NCBI GenBank assembly: GCA_026388545.1
Contig: JAPLJS010000112.1
Span: 1-35,906 of the forward strand
Direction of reading: 5' to 3'
DNA from: Deltaproteobacteria bacterium
GTDB lineage: Bacteria > Desulfobacterota > Syntrophia > Syntrophales > UBA2185
Length of the DNA stretch: 35,906 nucleotides
Position numbers and translations under genes: made by a program. Under the pieces are notes generated by a model. It was given only the letters and a program-made list of their open reading frames with translations, did no database searches and was not told where the DNA came from. Of this stretch, positions 16,481 to 25,230 are shown one piece after another. The first letter of the stretch is position 1, and every line of letters starts with the position of its first letter.

Positions 16481-19189
16481 CTACTTGTTCGTCAGTGCCG
16501 CATGAGCGGCTGCCAATCTCGCAATAGGCACACGGAACGGCGAACAGGAAACGTAGTCCATTCCGACACGATGACAGAGGTCAATGGACCTGGGATCGCC
16601 GCCGTGTTCACCACAGATACCTACCTTGAGTTTTGGCCTTGTAGAGCGGCCTTTCCTGGTACCCATTTCGACTAATTGACCGACTCCCGTTTCATCCAGA
16701 CTCTGGAAAGGATCTTCGGGAAGTATTTTCTTTTCAAGATAAATGGGAAGGAAACCGCCGATGTCATCACGTGAAAAACCAAAGGTGGTTTGCGTAAGGT
16801 CGTTCGTACCAAAGGAGAAGAATTCGGCGGTTTTCGCGATCTCATCCGCTGTCAGCGCCGCCCTCGGCACTTCGATCATGGTTCCGACTAGGTATTTGAA
16901 CTTCACACCCTTCTCTTTCATCACCTCGTCAGCCATGCGGCGAATAATAGCTTCCTGATGATTATATTCAGTGGCAGAACCTACCAAGGGAACCATTACC
17001 TCCGGATACACTTTAACGCCTTTCTTTGTTAATGCAGCGGCAGCCTCAAAAATGGCACGAGCCTGCATTTCGGTGATTTCCGGATAGGCGATGCCCAGAC
17101 GGCATCCGCGGTGACCGAGCATCGGATTGAGTTCATGCAAGGAATCAATGCGTGCTTTCAGTTGCTTAACGGTAATGCCGAGCTGCTTTGCCAAGTCTTC
17201 AGCCTGCTGATCATCAAGTGTCACAAATTCATGCAATGGGGGATCGAGGAGACGAATGGTTACAGGGAGACCTTTCATAGCTTCGAGTATGCCCATAAAA
17301 TCCTGTCGCTGGAACGGCAATATTTTCATGACTGCCTTGCGGCGGGCCTCTTCATTCTCGGCAACGATCATCTCACGCATGGGCATGATGCGCTCCGGAC
17401 CGAAGAACATGTGCTCCGTTCGGGTGAGACCGATACCTTCAGCGCCAAAGGCTCGTGCCTGAGCGGCGTCTTGGGGACGATCAGCATTGGTGCGAACACC
17501 GAGCTTGCGGAACTTATCAGCCCATTTCATGAGCTGCATGTATTCTTTATTGGTTTTCAGATCAGGCGTGATCGATGGGATTTTCCCCTCGTAGACCCTC
17601 CCTGTTGAACCATTGAGAGAAATCCAGTCTCCTTCTTTTATTGTTCTGTTATTCACGTTCATCAGCTTCTTGCCCATATCGATTTCCAGTGCGGAGCAGC
17701 CAACGATACAGCATTTTCCCCATCCACGGGCCACTAGTGCCGCATGGCTCGTCATACCGCCCTTTGCAGTCAGTATCGCCTCAGCGATATGCATCCCATG
17801 CACATCTTCAGGAGAAGTCTCGTTACGTACAAGAATTATTTTTTTACCTTCTTTTACCCATTTTTCAGCATCCTCTGCAGTGAATACGACCTGGCCGGTT
17901 CCCCCACCGGGACCCGCCGGCAAACCCTTTGCGAGGACACGGGCTTTTCTTTCCTCTGCCGGATCGAGCATATCATGGAGTAACTCATCCAACTGCGACG
18001 GCCTCACCCGCAGTACAGCCGTCTTCTCATTGATAAGCCCTTCTTTCACCATTTCCACGGCTACTTTTATCGCCGCAGCGCCGTTGCGTTTTCCCGTGCG
18101 GGTCTGCAGCATCCACAGGCGTCCTTCCTGGATGGTGAATTCAATATCCTGCATATCTTTATAGTGCTTCTCCAGCCTGTTTCGAATCCCTACAATCTCC
18201 TTATACAATTTCGGCATAGCTTCTTCGAGGCTTTCGAGGTGTTTGGTATCTTCTGTCTTATTTTTAATATTGAGGGGGTTCGGCGTCCGGGTACCCGCTA
18301 CGACGTCTTCTCCCTGTGCATTAACCAGCCATTCACCGTAAAAATTGCTGTCGCCCGTCGCGGGATTTCTTGTGAAGGCAACACCGGTCGCACTGTGATC
18401 ACCCATATTCCCGAAGACCATGGATTGAACGCTCACCGCTGTGCCCCATTCATCCGGAATGCCCTCAATCCGGCGATAAGAAATGGCGCGTTTCCCGTTC
18501 CAGCTCTGGAAAACTGCGCCTATCCCACCCCAAAGCTGTTCGTAGGGATCATCGGGAAATTCTTTCCCCAGGGCTTGCTTTACTTTTGCTTTGAATATTC
18601 TTGTAAGCTCTTTCAGGTCGGCTCCGGTAAGATCCGTATCCTGAACAATGCCGCGTTTTTCTTTCATTGTGTCCATGGCATGCTCAAGTTGCATGCGGAC
18701 GCCTTTGCCCTCCTTTGGTTCGATGCCGGCTGCTTTTTCCATAACAACATCCGAATACATCATTATCAAACGACGGTAGGCGTCATACGCGAAACGATCA
18801 TTACCTGTTTTAGCAATCAAACCTTTAATAGTCTTTTCGTTAAGACCGACATTCAAAACCGTTTCCATCATGCCAGGCATGGAAGAGCGCGCGCCGGACC
18901 GAATGGAAAGCAGAAGGGGATTTTCCGGATCGCCGAATTTAGCCTTCATAATAGTTTCAACGTTTGCGAGAGCTTTCTTGACATCATTTTTAAACTGAGG
19001 CGGATACGATTTTTTGTGTTTATAGTAATAATTGCAAACTTCGGTTGTAATAGTAAAACCTGGAGGTACGGGAATACCAAGCTTGGCCATTTCCGCCAAA
19101 TTCGCCCCCTTGCCGCCCAGCAATTCTTTCATGTCAGCCTTACCGTCAGCCTTACCGCCGCCAAACCCATAAACATACTTTCCAGACAT
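16481..19189 (-). CDS. ppdK: Pyruvate, phosphate dikinase
   Basis: A 902-residue PPDK interconverting pyruvate, ATP and phosphate with PEP, AMP and pyrophosphate. Domains in order: N-terminal ATP-grasp (YGFGGGKADGKAD; LLGGKGANLAEMAKLG; IRSGARSSMPGMMETVLN), central phosphohistidine domain with catalytic His in GGMTSHAALVARGWGK, and C-terminal PEP-binding TIM barrel (EGIGLTRTEHMFF; VGICGEHGGDP). AAGGAGGG lies just upstream of the ATG. In anaerobes it allows reversible PEP-pyruvate exchange at low energy cost, consistent with eno nearby. Monocistronic by context: the atpE upstream has its own terminator. Confidence 0.98.
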   Translation of the reverse strand: MSGKYVYGFGGGKADGKADMKELLGGKGANLAEMAKLGIPVPPGFTITTEVCNYYYKHKKSYPPQFKNDVKKALANVETIMKAKFGDPENPLLLSIRSGARSSMPGMMETVLNVGLNEKTIKGLIAKTGNDRFAYDAYRRLIMMYSDVVMEKAAGIEPKEGKGVRMQLEHAMDTMKEKRGIVQDTDLTGADLKELTRIFKAKVKQALGKEFPDDPYEQLWGGIGAVFQSWNGKRAISYRRIEGIPDEWGTAVSVQSMVFGNMGDHSATGVAFTRNPATGDSNFYGEWLVNAQGEDVVAGTRTPNPLNIKNKTEDTKHLESLEEAMPKLYKEIVGIRNRLEKHYKDMQDIEFTIQEGRLWMLQTRTGKRNGAAAIKVAVEMVKEGLINEKTAVLRVRPSQLDELLHDMLDPAEERKARVLAKGLPAGPGGGTGQVVFTAEDAEKWVKEGKKIILVRNETSPEDVHGMHIAEAILTAKGGMTSHAALVARGWGKCCIVGCSALEIDMGKKLMNVNNRTIKEGDWISLNGSTGRVYEGKIPSITPDLKTNKEYMQLMKWADKFRKLGVRTNADRPQDAAQARAFGAEGIGLTRTEHMFFGPERIMPMREMIVAENEEARRKAVMKILPFQRQDFMGILEAMKGLPVTIRLLDPPLHEFVTLDDQQAEDLAKQLGITVKQLKARIDSLHELNPMLGHRGCRLGIAYPEITEMQARAIFEAAAALTKKGVKVYPEVMVPLVGSATEYNHQEAIIRRMADEVMKEKGVKFKYLVGTMIEVPRAALTADEIAKTAEFFSFGTNDLTQTTFGFSRDDIGGFLPIYLEKKILPEDPFQSLDETGVGQLVEMGTRKGRSTRPKLKVGICGEHGGDPRSIDLCHRVGMDYVSCSPFRVPIARLAAAHAALTNK

Positions 19190-19396
19190 TCGTCCCTCCT
19201 TGAATAGTGTCTAAATTAGAATTTAATAATTTCTCTTGATTCGGTATAACATAAATGAAACTATAGGTTTAACTCGTGAGGATGTTACGCAATTAAAATA
19301 TTCCATAACCGTGTATTTTTAGCAGTTTTGCTTTTTTAAGTCAAATGGAAATGTAGGTAAGTTTAAGGAAAGAATTACAGGGAGAGGATTTGTAAT

Positions 19397-19429
19397 AAAA
19401 AGGCCGGAATTAAAAATTCCGGCCTTTTT
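19397..19429 (-). terminator. Bidirectional-looking terminator downstream of atpE
   Basis: An inverted repeat AAAAAGGCCGGAATT / AATTCCGGCCTTTTT with a three-base loop. It has A and T runs on both sides. It follows the atpE stop by about 35 bases and separates it from ppdK. Confidence 0.85.
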
Positions 19430-19464
19430 GCAACCATTAATTTAAGTGCTTGATTTGTCTCGAA

Positions 19465-19833
19465 TTAACCCAAGAAAAATTTTGTAAAGGGGTTTGCAAA
19501 GAGAAGAACAAGCGAAATAACCAGAGCATAAATGGCGATTGATTCTGCCATGGCCATACCGATGAGCATGGTCATCATGATTTTGCCCTGTACGCCGGGG
19601 TTTCTTCCTACTGCCTGACATGCGCCGTTAGTGGCGGTACCGATTCCCAACCCGGCTCCTACAGCACCCACACCCATCGCTATACCTGCTGCAAACATGG
19701 CGCCAAAAGCGAAAAGAACCTTTACGTAAGACTCCCCACCCTGTTCTGCAGCCTTTTCTGCCGCAAAGATAACCTGCGAAGATAGCAAGAAAGCGGCCAT
19801 TGTCATTAATACAGTTGTAATTTTCTTTAACAT
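19465..19833 (-). CDS. atpE: F-type ATP synthase subunit c with N-terminal signal-like extension
   Basis: A 122-residue c-ring subunit. Residues 1-25 look like a signal peptide (MLKKITTVLMTMAAFLL ... VIFA-AEKA), followed by two helices joined by the polar loop GRNP. The ion-binding carboxylate is E97 in MAMAESIAIY. The Na+-type pattern (Gln in helix 1, Glu-Ser-Thr in helix 2) is only partly present: Ile replaces both the Gln and the Thr. H+ coupling is therefore more likely, although the Ser after Glu is kept. The ATG at 19833 is 8 bases from GGAG; a GTG one codon upstream is an alternative. No other ATP synthase gene is adjacent; the next gene upstream is divergent. Confidence 0.93.
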   Translation of the reverse strand: MLKKITTVLMTMAAFLLSSQVIFAAEKAAEQGGESYVKVLFAFGAMFAAGIAMGVGAVGAGLGIGTATNGACQAVGRNPGVQGKIMMTMLIGMAMAESIAIYALVISLVLLFANPFTKFFLG

Positions 19834-20198
19834 CACTTCTACTCCTTTCCTTAATTTTTTTTATTTATATAGATCTCCCCCCAGAGTTGGGATTTCTTTG
19901 GGGCAAAAACTTCTAAAACATAGAGGGACATACGCAATAGGCATGCCATTTGTTTCAATTTATGGTATTAGTACTAACATTGTGGAATAACGCTATAATA
20001 TTTTCCGGAGACATCAATACTTCTGTTTTGCCGGGGCATTGGGTTTAACATTTCGTTCAATTGCACAGATGAATTTAACGAAACGTTAAATCTAAAGAAT
20101 ATATATATATTTTTATTGAAATTTTAACGTGAGACCATTAGTATTAAAACTTGCAACTCGCTGCCGGCATAGTAACGTTTTTTATAAAGACAAAAGAA
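19834..20198. other. Divergent spacer between atpE and the NtrC-type regulator
   Basis: A 365-base AT-rich spacer. Besides the two palindromes at 20044-20090 it holds the 10-bp palindrome TTAGTACTAA at about 19968-19977. I found no promoter with both boxes near consensus and no RNA gene. Confidence 0.5.
20044..20090. promoter_or_regulatory. Two similar palindromes 30 bp apart (candidate operators)
   Basis: The first, TTTAACATTTCGTTCAA at 20044-20060, is an imperfect palindrome. The second, TTTAACGAAACGTTAAA at 20074-20090, is a near-perfect one (arms ATTTAACG and CGTTAAAT around AAA, 20073-20091). Their centres are 30 bp apart, about three helical turns. They lie between divergent atpE and the NtrC-type regulator and could serve either. 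A third copy lies upstream of eno. Confidence 0.5.
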
Positions 20199-21578
20199 AT
20201 GGCAAAAATTCTTATTATTGATGATGACGATTCGGTTTGTAAGGCCCTGAGCTATAGTTTTACCGAAGAAGGGTATGAAGTATCCACAGCCGCAACCGGA
20301 ACTGACGGTTTGAACAGATTCGTAGAAACCTCACCTGACGTTGTTATTCTGGATATAAGCCTACCCGATATTGATGGATTTACGGTTCTTGAGGACTTAA
20401 AAGAGGATGATGAAAATGTCAAGGTAATAATGGTTACGGCAGATCATGACATGGACACAACGATTAATGCCATGAAGGCCGGAGCTTTTGATTATATCAG
20501 CAAACCCCTCAACATGGATGAACTCCGAACGGCTGTCCGAAAGGCTTTAAGGGCCAGTCAAATGGAGAAAAAAGTAGATGGTCTTCTCCTGAAGCCCCCG
20601 CTGCGTTTCAAAGCCGGGGATATCATCGGCAGGGGTAAGGAAATGAGTGATATCTTTAAGATCATCGGTGTCGTTTCTCAGAGTAAAACCACTGTGCTTA
20701 TCCAGGGTGAGAGCGGCACGGGTAAGGAATTAATTGCCAAGGTCGTTCACCGCAACACATCACCGAATGAACCGTATGTTGCGGTTAACTGTTCAGCAAT
20801 TGTGGAAACATTGCTTGAATCAGAACTGTTTGGCCATGAGAAGGGTTCTTTTACAGGAGCCATTTCCCGGAAACTTGGAAAGTTTGAACTTGCCCGGTAT
20901 GGCACCGTATTTTTGGATGAGATCAGCGAGATGTCCTTGAATCTTCAGGCTAAACTTCTCAGGGTGCTTCAGGAGATGGAATTTGAAAGGGTTGGCGGAA
21001 AAGACAGGGTAAAGGTAAATGCAAGAATTGTTGCAGCAACGAATAGGGAAATTAAAAGCCTTGTCGAGGAAGGAAAATTCAGGGATGATCTTTATTATCG
21101 CCTTAATGTCGTATCGATAAATATCCCGCCGCTTAGGGAAAGAAAAGAAGACATTGCCCCCCTTGTTGATTATCTTCTTGCAAAGATCAACCTCGATCTT
21201 AATAAGCAAATATTGGGTGTATCTGACGATGTGATGGAAGTCTTTCTCAAATACAGTTGGCCTGGAAATATCAGAGAATTGGAAAATCTCCTCGTCAGTG
21301 CCGTTGTGATTGCCAAGGGACAGATACTCGTAAGAGAAGATTTTTTTGAATTTTTTGAGGGTATCCAAAAAAACAAGACTGAAGCAAACAGTAATGATAC
21401 GATTACTGAATCGGGCAGACCGCGGACGCTGGATGAGGTTGAAGAGAGGTACATCCGCAAGGTTATCAAAACAAGCAGCAACAAAACCAAGGGAGAAATA
21501 TGCGAAATACTTGGTATCTCTCGCCCTACCTTTGAAAGGAAGCTGGAAAAATACGGAATACCCTTTGAACAGGAATGA
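20199..21578 (+). CDS. Sigma-54-dependent response regulator (NtrC/AtoC type)
   Basis: A 459-residue regulator with a receiver domain at 1-120 (acidic pocket IDDDD; phospho-acceptor D52 in VVILDISLPD; K in ISKPL), an AAA+ sigma-54 activator domain at about 145-380 (Walker A GESGTGKE; Walker B TVFLDEISEM), and a Fis-type DNA-binding domain at the end (KTKGEICEILGISRPTFERK). The sigma-54 contact loop is GSFTGA at 216-221 instead of the usual GAFTGA, a substitution known in a minority of family members. I use the ATG at 20199 (MAKILIIDDDD), the normal receiver N-terminus; the frame extends upstream to 20151. No partner histidine kinase is adjacent, so its signal is unknown. Confidence 0.93.
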   Translation: MAKILIIDDDDSVCKALSYSFTEEGYEVSTAATGTDGLNRFVETSPDVVILDISLPDIDGFTVLEDLKEDDENVKVIMVTADHDMDTTINAMKAGAFDYISKPLNMDELRTAVRKALRASQMEKKVDGLLLKPPLRFKAGDIIGRGKEMSDIFKIIGVVSQSKTTVLIQGESGTGKELIAKVVHRNTSPNEPYVAVNCSAIVETLLESELFGHEKGSFTGAISRKLGKFELARYGTVFLDEISEMSLNLQAKLLRVLQEMEFERVGGKDRVKVNARIVAATNREIKSLVEEGKFRDDLYYRLNVVSINIPPLRERKEDIAPLVDYLLAKINLDLNKQILGVSDDVMEVFLKYSWPGNIRELENLLVSAVVIAKGQILVREDFFEFFEGIQKNKTEANSNDTITESGRPRTLDEVEERYIRKVIKTSSNKTKGEICEILGISRPTFERKLEKYGIPFEQE

Positions 21579-21642
21579 CGGTTGCATTATATGGTACAAA
21601 CTCTATTGTATTTTGCATCTGAAATTCAATTGAAAGCGTTTT

Positions 21643-22254
21643 ATGAAAATAGTATCGACAGAATTTATCAAATCCGCAACTTCGCCTGCTCACTATCCTG
21701 AAGAAGAACTTCCCGAGGTTGCCTTTGCGGGCAAATCCAATGTAGGAAAATCTTCACTCATCAACGCTTTAACGCAAAGAAAAAAACTTGCACGGACGAG
21801 CAGTACGCCCGGTTGCACCCAGCTCATCAATTTCTTCAAGGTGAACAATCAAATATCTTTTGTTGATTTACCCGGCTATGGATTCGCGAAGGTACCGGAA
21901 ACAGTAAGAAAAAAGTGGGGGCCGATGATAGAAACATACCTCAAGGAAAGAGAAACCTTAATTCTCGTCGTTCTTATCCTTGATGTCAGAAGAGATCCTT
22001 CAGCGGAGGAAATTGCTTTCCATCAGTGGCTTTGCTTGTACAATATTTCCGTCCTTTTCGTTCTGACAAAAAGTGACAAACTGTCCCGAAGCCAGGCGGT
22101 TGTCCGCCATCGCCACATCAAGGAATTTCTCGGTTTGACCACAGATCCCATCCTTTTTTCCGCACGAACCGGAGAGGGGAAAATTGCTATCTGGAGAGCC
22201 ATACAGAATGAAATAGATCAAGATCCTTCACTATCCATCGTTCCAAAAGTATAA
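21643..22254 (+). CDS. engB: Ribosome-biogenesis GTPase YsxC/EngB
   Basis: A 203-residue TRAFAC-class GTPase needed for assembly of the large ribosomal subunit. G motifs: G1 GKSNVGKSS, G2 around TSSTPGCTQ, G3 DLPGYGFAKVP, G4 TKSDK and G5 FSART. Length and motif order are those of YsxC/YihA. No strong RBS is visible before the ATG. It follows the NtrC-type regulator by 64 bases on the same strand and may be co-transcribed. hypC downstream has its own promoter. Confidence 0.96.
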   Translation: MKIVSTEFIKSATSPAHYPEEELPEVAFAGKSNVGKSSLINALTQRKKLARTSSTPGCTQLINFFKVNNQISFVDLPGYGFAKVPETVRKKWGPMIETYLKERETLILVVLILDVRRDPSAEEIAFHQWLCLYNISVLFVLTKSDKLSRSQAVVRHRHIKEFLGLTTDPILFSARTGEGKIAIWRAIQNEIDQDPSLSIVPKV

Positions 22255-22255
22255 C

Positions 22256-22284
22256 TTGACACACAGTTTTCAATTGCCTATACT
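22256..22284 (+). promoter_or_regulatory. Predicted sigma-70 promoter of hypC-hypE
   Basis: TTGACA (22256-22261), a 17-base spacer, then TATACT (22279-22284). It is nearly consensus and lies right after the engB stop, 55 bases before hypC. Confidence 0.75.
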
Positions 22285-22339
22285 CCCGCCGCATAAAAAT
22301 CTGCATTTGAGAGTTTCATAAAGTAAGGAGTTATTACCG

Positions 22340-22570
22340 ATGTGCCTTGGTTTTCCTGGAAAGATAATTTCAATAGCTGAGAATAAACGAGCTATTATCG
22401 ATATCAGCGGTACACGGCGTGAAATGCGTCTCGATCTGGTTGATGATGATACAGCGCCGGGTGATTATGTAATATGCCATGCGGGTTTTGCTATTCACAG
22501 GATAGATGATGAGTTGGCTCAGGAAATGTTGGATTGCTTAAAAGCGATAGTTGAAACTGAAACACGTTGA
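22340..22570 (+). CDS. hypC: HypC/HybG-family hydrogenase maturation chaperone
   Basis: A 76-residue protein starting MCLGFPGKIISI. The Cys at position 2 and the motif GDYVICHAGFAIHRID are diagnostic of HypC. HypC works with HypD to carry the Fe(CN)2CO group to the large subunit of [NiFe]-hydrogenase. AAGGAG lies 9 bases before the ATG. Here it is followed by hypE with a 39-base gap, and no hypD lies between them, which departs from the common hypC-hypD-hypE order. Confidence 0.95.
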   Translation: MCLGFPGKIISIAENKRAIIDISGTRREMRLDLVDDDTAPGDYVICHAGFAIHRIDDELAQEMLDCLKAIVETETR

Positions 22571-22609
22571 CGACCCTTCGATACAACGGTTGAAGAGAGA
22601 TATCTAAGG

Positions 22610-23620
22610 ATGCAATACGACAAAATCTTGCTGGATCACGGGGGCGGCGGTTTATTGATGAGTGAATTAATCGCCCATACATTCCTCCCCAAATTGAAGA
22701 ATACATACCTGGAACGAATGGAAGACGGCGCCGTCTTCGACATAGGCAACAAAAAGCTTTGTTTTTCCACAGATTCTTATGTCGTAAGTCCTATCTTTTT
22801 CCCCGGCGGCGACATCGGTTCCCTTGCTGTACACGGCACGGTTAATGATATTGCCATGTGCGGAGGAGTTCCTCTTTTTTTAAGTGCCGGTTTTATTCTT
22901 GAGGAAGGTTTCAGCATGGAGGATTTGGAAAAGATTATTACCTCCATGGCAGGGGCGGCAGCAAAAGCCGGTACGCAGATTGTTACAGGGGATACAAAGG
23001 TAGTAGCAAAAGGAGCGGCGGACGGTATTTTTATCAATGTTTCCGGTATCGGTGTTATTAAGTATAAAGGAATAATCTCTCCAAAGAGCATAATGCCGGG
23101 AGACAAGGTGATCATCAACGGAACTATCGGTGATCACAGCGCTGCTATATTAAGCAAACGGCAAGACCTGGGTTTTAGGTCCGAGATTGTATCGGATTCT
23201 GCACCGTTGAACTCTCTCGTTGAAAGCATCCTGAAGGTAAGTCGTAACATTCACTGCATGCGGGATGTAACGAGAGGCGGTCTTGGTGCTATCCTTTGTG
23301 AAATCGCGACACAGTCAGAGTTCCAGATCACAATCGAAGAAATAGACATTCCGGTACAGGATGAAGTAAGAGGGATCTGCGAGATCCTCGGCCTTGATCC
23401 ATTATTTCTGGCCAACGAGGGAAAGATGGTAGTATTCTGCCCTCCGGAAGATACCGGAAAAGTTTTAAAGGCCATGAAGAAAAACGAATATGGTAAAAAT
23501 GCCGCCATTATCGGAGAAGTCCATAAAAAAGGCCGTGGACGCCTTGTAATGAATACGGTAATCGGCGGAGCACGGGAAATAGACCTGCCAACCGGGGAGT
23601 TGGTTCCCCGAATTTGTTAA
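22610..23620 (+). CDS. hypE: HypE, hydrogenase cyanide-ligand synthesis protein
   Basis: A 336-residue PurM/AIR-synthase-like protein. Motifs: DHGGGGLLMSELI near the N-terminus, STDSYVVSPIFFPGGDIGSLAVHGTVNDIAMCG (ATP site), VTGDTKVV, RDVTRGGLG, and the C-terminal PRIC with the essential terminal Cys that is carbamoylated by HypF and dehydrated to thiocyanate. With HypF it makes the cyanide ligands of the [NiFe] centre. The terminal Cys is intact, so the protein should be active. hypF and hypD must be elsewhere in the genome. Confidence 0.97.
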   Translation: MQYDKILLDHGGGGLLMSELIAHTFLPKLKNTYLERMEDGAVFDIGNKKLCFSTDSYVVSPIFFPGGDIGSLAVHGTVNDIAMCGGVPLFLSAGFILEEGFSMEDLEKIITSMAGAAAKAGTQIVTGDTKVVAKGAADGIFINVSGIGVIKYKGIISPKSIMPGDKVIINGTIGDHSAAILSKRQDLGFRSEIVSDSAPLNSLVESILKVSRNIHCMRDVTRGGLGAILCEIATQSEFQITIEEIDIPVQDEVRGICEILGLDPLFLANEGKMVVFCPPEDTGKVLKAMKKNEYGKNAAIIGEVHKKGRGRLVMNTVIGGAREIDLPTGELVPRIC

Positions 23621-23638
23621 GATAGATATCCCTTACCA

Positions 23639-23661
23639 TAAAAAGTCGGGGCTTCTCCCGA
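23639..23661 (-). terminator. Probable terminator of the nuo operon
   Basis: On the minus strand TCGGG-AGAAGC-CCCGA is followed by CTTTTT. The stem is short (5 bp) but it sits about 40 bases after the nuoN stop, between convergent nuoN and hypE. Confidence 0.5.
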
Positions 23662-23700
23662 ATTTCAACACGTATCGTACAGGGGGGAACTTCGATCCGT

Positions 23701-25176
23701 TTAACCTAAAAGCAGGGAAACGGATTGACGGGCAAGGCTAATGAATTTCTCAGGGAATATCCCCAAAATCAAGGTTGCCAAAGCTGCAATGGTCGTCGCC
23801 AGGGTGGCTGCCCGGGAGAATTGCAGGGGAGGCATATCGGTTGTCGGCTCACGCATATAAATCATGATCGTGACGCGTAAATAGTAATACACGGAAAGTA
23901 CGCTGTTGATGACGCCGATAATTGCTAAATCAATGAATCCTCCTTTAATCGCAGCGGCAAAAACATAGAATTTGCCAATAAATCCGGCAGTGGGTGGAAT
24001 ACCCGCCAGGGAAAACATGAAAATTGCCATGGTTGCGCCCAACACCGGGTATTTGTAGCCCATTCCGGCATAGTCGCTTATATTCAAATTGTCTTCCGCT
24101 TTCCGCCCATAGAGAATAACAATGATGAATGCTCCCACATTCATGAACGTATAGGCCATCAGGTAGTACAAGATACTATACGTGCCCATATCATCAGCGG
24201 CATGCTTAGCCGCAACCATGCCTATCATAATATAGCCGGCATGAGCGATGCTGGAATAGGCAAGCATGCGCTTGATATTCTCCTGTAAAAGCGCTGCAAG
24301 ATTACCTATAGTCATGGTCAGGACTGCCAACACCCACAGAATGACTGTCCAATCCGGCTGCAACGAGGGTAATGCGTAAACAAAGATCCGCAGGAAGGCC
24401 GCAAAGGCTGCTGCTTTTACACCGGCAGACATGAAAGCGGTAACTGTGGTGGGCGCCCCTTCGTATACATCCGGCGTCCACATGTGGAACGGCACGGAGG
24501 CAATTTTAAACCCGAACCCTACGATCAATAGCCCCATACCGAAGAGAAGCATGGGTGAGAATACCTTGGCGGGCACATTCAGATATTTGTAGATCGCAAC
24601 GAGATTGGCAGAGCCGGTGGCGCCGAAGACGAGAGCGATTCCGTAAAGTAAGAAGCCCGTGGAAAAGGCGCCCAGCAGCAAATACTTGAGAGCGGCTTCG
24701 TTGCCTTTGATGTCCTTTTTGACAAAGGCTGCCAAGATATAGATGGAGATGGACATAGTTTCAAGGCCCAGGAATATGGTGATCAAATCCGCACCTGCTG
24801 ACATAAACATCATTCCTACGCAGGAAAAAAGAATCAGCCCGTAGTACTCTGCATGCTCGACGGATTCCGAAAATTTCCCGAAGTAGCCGATGGAGGCAAG
24901 GATGGTTAACCCGGTGCAAATGAGAAAAATAAAATTGAAAAAGAGACTGTAGTTGTCAAGTGCCAACATATTGGCGAAAGCAAGCTCCGAACTGCCCCAC
25001 AGGGAGGCAGTCACCAGAAAGCTGAGCGCTACTCCTAAAAGACTTATTCCCGCAATAAATCCACTCGATACCCTGGGGAAAAACGCCCCGACCAAAAGCA
25101 CGACCAGCGCGGTGATAAAGATAACGAGTTCCGGGGCGATGCTGGCCCAGTTAATCGCAGGAATAATGATATTCAT
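23701..25176 (-). CDS. nuoN: NuoN, complex I antiporter-like membrane subunit
   Basis: A 491-residue polytopic membrane protein of the Mrp-antiporter-like family. The conserved Glu of TM5 is in FLGLETMSISIYIL, and the TM7-8 region reads FGFKIASVPFHMWTPDVYEG and AFMSAGVKAAAF with the conserved Lys residues of the proton channel. It is the last gene of the nuo operon and follows nuoM by 54 bases. Part of the proton-pumping arm of the complex. Confidence 0.97.
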   Translation of the reverse strand: MNIIIPAINWASIAPELVIFITALVVLLVGAFFPRVSSGFIAGISLLGVALSFLVTASLWGSSELAFANMLALDNYSLFFNFIFLICTGLTILASIGYFGKFSESVEHAEYYGLILFSCVGMMFMSAGADLITIFLGLETMSISIYILAAFVKKDIKGNEAALKYLLLGAFSTGFLLYGIALVFGATGSANLVAIYKYLNVPAKVFSPMLLFGMGLLIVGFGFKIASVPFHMWTPDVYEGAPTTVTAFMSAGVKAAAFAAFLRIFVYALPSLQPDWTVILWVLAVLTMTIGNLAALLQENIKRMLAYSSIAHAGYIMIGMVAAKHAADDMGTYSILYYLMAYTFMNVGAFIIVILYGRKAEDNLNISDYAGMGYKYPVLGATMAIFMFSLAGIPPTAGFIGKFYVFAAAIKGGFIDLAIIGVINSVLSVYYYLRVTIMIYMREPTTDMPPLQFSRAATLATTIAALATLILGIFPEKFISLARQSVSLLLG

Positions 25177-25230
25177 TTATTGTTTCCTCCACGGATGCGG
25201 TAATTCTAGTTCAAAAAAATCCACAGCCGA

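Noticed and set aside
18164-19207. Long plus-strand ORF across ppdK
   Set aside because: Shadow of ppdK; no coherent domain.
19465-19833. Na+-specific ATP synthase c subunit
   Set aside because: Glu-Ser is present, but the helix-1 Gln and the Thr after Ser are replaced by Ile.
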